From assembly GCA_963974125.1 (NCBI GenBank), contig CAXBCH010000008.1, forward strand, positions 53,536-117,535: a stretch of 64,000 nt of DNA. Reading direction: 5' to 3'. Origin of the DNA: Haliea sp963974125 (GTDB lineage Bacteria; Pseudomonadota; Gammaproteobacteria; Pseudomonadales; Halieaceae). The position numbers and the translations under genes are program-made. The notes beneath the pieces were generated by a model. That model searched no databases. It was not told the origin of the DNA and saw only the letters and a program-made list of their open reading frames with translations. Each line of letters opens with the position of its first letter. Position 1 is the first letter of the stretch. Below, piece after piece: positions 61,184 to 64,000 of the stretch.

Positions 61184-61828
61184 ATGAGACCACAGGCCAA
61201 GCAGCCAGAGGTGTCCGCCCGGCGCAGGACCCAGGCGGAACGGACGGCATTGTCGGACAAGCGCATGTTCGAGGCTGCCATTCAGCTGATTATCGAGCGC
61301 GGCACCGAGCGCACGACCCTGAAGGAGATAGGGGAGCTGGCGGGCTATAGCCGCGGCCTCGCACACTCGCGGTTCGGGTCCAAGGAAGGCTTCCTCAACA
61401 AGCTGTTCGTGCGCTTTGATGGCCGCTGGAAGCAGCATCTTACCAGCTACGTCGGTGGCAAGACCGGGATCGAGGCAGTGCTGGCGGCGCTGGATGCCCT
61501 GCGTGATTTCCTCACTGCCGAAGCCAACTACATGCGCGCCATGTACATCCTCTGGTACGAGTCCCTGGGGCACGATTCCCGGATTCGCAGCAAGCTCGCC
61601 GACCACCACCGGGTCTATCGCGAAGACGCAGCCCGCTGGGTACGTGGCGGCATTGAGGCGGGTGAGATCGATCCCATCATCAACCCCGAGCAGTTCTCGG
61701 TACAGTTCAACGCCTTTATTTTCGGCATCATCTACCAGTGGCTGGTCAATGCCGATGCCCTGGATCTGCCGGCGATCTTCAATGACTACGAAGCCAACAT
61801 AAAACGGCTTCTCAGCAAGAAGGAATAA
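61184..61828 (+). CDS. TetR/AcrR-family transcriptional regulator
   Basis: The 214-residue protein has an N-terminal TetR helix-turn-helix (MFEAAIQLIIERGTERTTLKEIGELAGYSRGLAHSRFGSKEGFLNKLF) and a helical ligand-binding domain. Being inside the operon, it probably represses it in response to an acyl-CoA or related ligand. The palindrome at 57710-57728 is the candidate operator. GGGAGAG lies ahead of ATG 61184. It is 4 bp before the hydrolase gene. Confidence 0.88.
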   Translation: MRPQAKQPEVSARRRTQAERTALSDKRMFEAAIQLIIERGTERTTLKEIGELAGYSRGLAHSRFGSKEGFLNKLFVRFDGRWKQHLTSYVGGKTGIEAVLAALDALRDFLTAEANYMRAMYILWYESLGHDSRIRSKLADHHRVYREDAARWVRGGIEAGEIDPIINPEQFSVQFNAFIFGIIYQWLVNADALDLPAIFNDYEANIKRLLSKKE

Positions 61829-61832
61829 CATC

Positions 61833-62639
61833 ATGGCTTACCTGACGACCGATTGTGGCAAGAACGTCTACTACGAGGACTACGGTAGCGGCAGCAGCGC
61901 GATCCTGCTGATCCATGGCTGGGGCTTCAGCTGTCGCGCCTGGGACAATACCCTGCCGGCGCTGCTGGCCGCGGGCCACCGGGTGGTGATGATAGACCAC
62001 CGCGGCTGCGGGCGCTCAGACAAGGACTTTGCCGACATGGGCATCCTGGCGATTGCGGGTGATGTCGTGGCCCTGGTGGCGAAGCTGGGTCTCGAATCAG
62101 TCGTGCTGAACGGCTGGTCCCTGGGCGGCGCGGTGGCGGTGGAGGCGGCAGATCGGCTCGGCAAGCGCTGCACCGGTCTGGCCCTGACCGGTGGCGCCAC
62201 GCCGATCTACACCCAGAAGCCCGGCCTTGAGGCCGGCGGTACCGACGCCGACATGGCCGGCACGGTGGCGGCGCTGCAGGCGGACCGGATCGGCTTCCTC
62301 GCCGGGCTGTCGCAGGCGGTCTGTGCGAAGGATGTCGGGGAGCCGCTGGTCAACTGGATGTGGCAGGTGTTCTGCGAGGCTTCGCCGATGGCGCATGTCA
62401 CCCTGGGCCAGCTGGCGCAGGTGGACCAGCGCCAGCAGCTCGCCGCCCTGGAGATGCCGATCATTTCCTTTGTCGGCAGCGAGGATGTCTTTGTCGCCCC
62501 GGAAATTTGCCGCTGGGTCGGGGACAACAATACCAATGCGCGGGTCGTCGAGTACGAGGGGGTGGGCCACGCGCCCTTCGTCGAAGTGGCGGAACGCTAC
62601 AATAGCGACCTGCTCGCCTTTCTTGCCGACCTCACCTGA
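61833..62639 (+). CDS. alpha/beta hydrolase
   Basis: The 268-residue protein has the oxyanion region HGWGFSCRAWD, the nucleophile elbow GWSLGG (Ser96), an acid in SEDVF and the catalytic His in GVGHAPF. It resembles haloperoxidase/esterase-type hydrolases such as those for lactones or aryl esters. The substrate is probably an ester in the same catabolic route (inference). Confidence 0.85.
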   Translation: MAYLTTDCGKNVYYEDYGSGSSAILLIHGWGFSCRAWDNTLPALLAAGHRVVMIDHRGCGRSDKDFADMGILAIAGDVVALVAKLGLESVVLNGWSLGGAVAVEAADRLGKRCTGLALTGGATPIYTQKPGLEAGGTDADMAGTVAALQADRIGFLAGLSQAVCAKDVGEPLVNWMWQVFCEASPMAHVTLGQLAQVDQRQQLAALEMPIISFVGSEDVFVAPEICRWVGDNNTNARVVEYEGVGHAPFVEVAERYNSDLLAFLADLT

Positions 62640-62657
62640 GCGCTGGAGAATTCAAGC

Positions 62658-63659
62658 ATGACATCATCTGTAAACTACGGCCTGTGGTACGACTTCCGCA
62701 ATCCGGCTCCCTGGCGCGAGGATTTCGAGGAGTTCTACGCCAGCCGTCTCGACCAGATCGCCGCCGCCGAGGAGCTGGGCTTCAATTCGACCTGGCTCAC
62801 CGAGCACCATTTCTGTGACGACGGCTACACGCCCTCGCCGCTGGTGGTTGCCGCGGCCATTGCCGCGCGCACCCGCAACATGCACATCGGTACCAACCTC
62901 ATGTTGCTGCCGCTGCACGATCCGGTGCGCATGGCCGAGGACTGTGCCACCGTATCCCTGGTCAGCGGCGGCCGTTTCGATCTGGGCGTTGGAATCGGCT
63001 ATCGGCAGCTGGAGTTCGACCAGTTCGGGCGCCAGTTGTCACATCGCCCCAGCTTGGTGGAAGAGGGCATCGAAGTGATTCGCCGCAGCTGGTCGGGCAA
63101 GCCGGTGAACTTCAGCGGCAAGCGTTTCACGGTGGGAGACCTGAGCGTGACCCCGGCCCCGGTGCATGCGCCTAAAATCCTGCTGGGCGGGATGGCGCCA
63201 CCGGCAATCGAGCGGGCGGCGCGGGTGGCGGATGGCTTCCTTTGCACCGGTGGCCTGGGCATCGACACCTACTGCGAGGCGCTGCTGAACCAGGGCAAGA
63301 CCCTGGAGCAGGGCAACGTGGTGCTGGGCTGCTGGGCGATTATTGCCGAAGACCCGGAAGCGGAAGCGCGCCGCATCGGCGAGCACATCCTCTACCAGAC
63401 CAATGAGTACATCAAGTGGGGCGCCTTCGGTCCACCCGAGAACGCGACGCTTTTCGACGACGTCTTCACGGCGATCGAAAACGGCCTCTACGAATTGTGG
63501 GATGCCGACATGGCGGTGGCCAATCTGAGCAAGCTGGTGCGCGACTACCCGATGATCAGCGACATCCACTTCTGGGCGCAATTCCCCGGCGAGCCACTGG
63601 AGTCGGGCAACAGCCGGTTGCGCTACATCGCGGAGAAAGTGTTGCCGCGGCTGCGCTGA
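62658..63659 (+). CDS. LLM-class flavin-dependent oxidoreductase
   Basis: The 333-residue protein has luciferase-like monooxygenase features: a TIM-barrel start with YGLWYDFRNPAPW, the SxWLTEHHF loop, GTNLMLLPLHDPVRMAED, GRFDLGVGIGYRQLEF and the later LGGMAPPAIERAARVADG. It uses reduced flavin (FMNH2 or F420-like) to oxidise a substrate. It is the last gene of the operon; no terminator is clear before the repeats. Confidence 0.88.
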   Translation: MTSSVNYGLWYDFRNPAPWREDFEEFYASRLDQIAAAEELGFNSTWLTEHHFCDDGYTPSPLVVAAAIAARTRNMHIGTNLMLLPLHDPVRMAEDCATVSLVSGGRFDLGVGIGYRQLEFDQFGRQLSHRPSLVEEGIEVIRRSWSGKPVNFSGKRFTVGDLSVTPAPVHAPKILLGGMAPPAIERAARVADGFLCTGGLGIDTYCEALLNQGKTLEQGNVVLGCWAIIAEDPEAEARRIGEHILYQTNEYIKWGAFGPPENATLFDDVFTAIENGLYELWDADMAVANLSKLVRDYPMISDIHFWAQFPGEPLESGNSRLRYIAEKVLPRLR

Positions 63660-63716
63660 TGTAGTGCGGCATAACCCATGGATACAGCGTCGCACCTGAT
63701 TGGTATCAAGGGCCGC

Positions 63717-63842
63717 TCTTTCCCCCCTCGAATCCACTGCCGCTGAGAATCCTCTGGCGGCAGAATCTCAAGGGGGGCGTTCTTTCCCCCTCGAATCCAC
63801 TGCTGCTGAGAATCCTCTGGCGGCAGAATCTCAAGGGGGCGC
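63717..63842. repeat. two 63-bp tandem repeats beside an HNH endonuclease gene
   Basis: Copy 1 (63717-63779) and copy 2 (63780-63842) differ mainly in the length of C/G runs (6 versus 5). Each contains TGCCGC or TGCTGC paired with GCGGCA and outer C-run/G-run arms, so each folds into an imperfect hairpin. A degenerate third unit continues into the end of the HNH gene (to about 63895), suggesting the repeats arose from that gene's 3' end. The rest of the gap (63660-63716) shows nothing notable. Confidence 0.8.
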
Positions 63843-63867
63843 TCTCTCCTCCCGGAAGCCATCGCCC

Positions 63868-64000
63868 CTAACCAGCATCCGGCGCCAGAATTTCCGCGGA
63901 GCCGTCATTGAGGCGAATATCAAAGCAGCCGCGGTGCAACTGCCTATGATGGAATCGACACAGCGTCACCAGGTTATCCAGTCGTGTCTCACCTCCCTCT
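63868..64000 (-). CDS. HNH endonuclease, C-terminal end only (runs off the window)
   Basis: The minus-strand frame ending at TAG 63868-63870 is open to the right edge. It encodes LDNLVTLCRFHHRQLHRG followed by CFDIRLNDGSAEILAPDAG. Leu-Val-x-Leu-Cys-x-x-His-His is the HNH motif with its zinc-binding Cys/His pair, as in DUF222/HNH endonucleases common in high-copy families of marine bacteria. Only the last 43 residues are visible and the start lies beyond position 64000, so function (mobile or defence-related nuclease) is unresolved. Confidence 0.75.
   Translation of the reverse strand, partial: EGGETRLDNLVTLCRFHHRQLHRGCFDIRLNDGSAEILAPDAG

Noticed and set aside
63623..63862. 79-codon open frame on the minus strand with 21-residue repeats
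   Set aside because: It is the tandem DNA repeat read in one frame and overlaps the end of the LLM gene; its frame differs by one base from the HNH gene, and no ribosome site is seen.

Overview
The window is high-GC (roughly 64% by eye), densely coded Gram-negative DNA. The gene content fits a free-living, probably marine gammaproteobacterium, perhaps of the Halieaceae/Cellvibrionales type: TonB-dependent receptors, an RTX type I secretion locus, DUF885 peptidase, fatty acyl-CoA reductase, acyl-CoA catabolic genes and an HNH endonuclease gene. The taxonomic placement is inference from gene content. I saw no tRNA, rRNA, CRISPR array, IS element or phage gene.

Layout. 1-2.8 kb: a LapG-like periplasmic protease facing a TolC-type outer membrane protein fused to an OmpA peptidoglycan-binding domain. 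2.9-7.6 kb: a TonB-dependent receptor gene broken by an in-frame amber codon just after its TonB box, a small secreted protein and fumarase C. 7.7-10.0 kb: a compact four-gene cassette (outer membrane beta-barrel, Sec-exported small protein carrying a double-glycine-like processing motif, two-TM protein, stand-alone periplasmic C39 peptidase). It resembles a minimal Fap-amyloid or bacteriocin-type export system and is the best candidate here for something undescribed. 10.1-14.2 kb: DUF885 peptidase, fasciclin protein and an acetolactate synthase-like enzyme.

14.3-22.7 kb: a sulfide/sulfane-sulfur island. A FisR-type sigma-54 activator diverges from cydAB, persulfide dioxygenase, a rhodanese/PTP-like domain fused to sulfide:quinone oxidoreductase, and a SulP permease; a well-formed -24/-12 promoter lies in front of cydA. 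22.8-26 kb: fatty acyl-CoA reductase and an orphan PilU-like ATPase. 26.2-33.8 kb: a type I secretion operon encoding a cadherin-like/autotransporter protein, an RTX protein, an ABC transporter and an HlyD-type adaptor; the TolC-OmpA protein at the left end could be its outer membrane partner.

33.8-38 kb: MFS transporter, AstE/AspA-like protein, MscL and a diguanylate cyclase. 38-52.3 kb: a nitric-oxide/denitrification island with nsrR-hemerythrin diverging from norCBQD, then a TonB receptor with a small secreted partner, a NosR/NirI-like flavoprotein, cytochrome cd1 nitrite reductase NirS, an alginate-export-type porin and bacteriohemerythrin. FNR/DNR-like and NsrR-like boxes sit at several promoters.

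52.4-63.7 kb: two lipid/CoA catabolic operons (CoA-transferase, desaturase, DUF1330 and two AhpD-like proteins; then acyl-CoA dehydrogenase divergent from SDR, aminoglycoside-phosphotransferase-like kinase, acyl-CoA synthetase, TetR, alpha/beta hydrolase and LLM oxidoreductase), separated by REP-like repeats. The right edge holds two 63-bp tandem repeats next to the 3' end of an HNH endonuclease gene that runs off the window.
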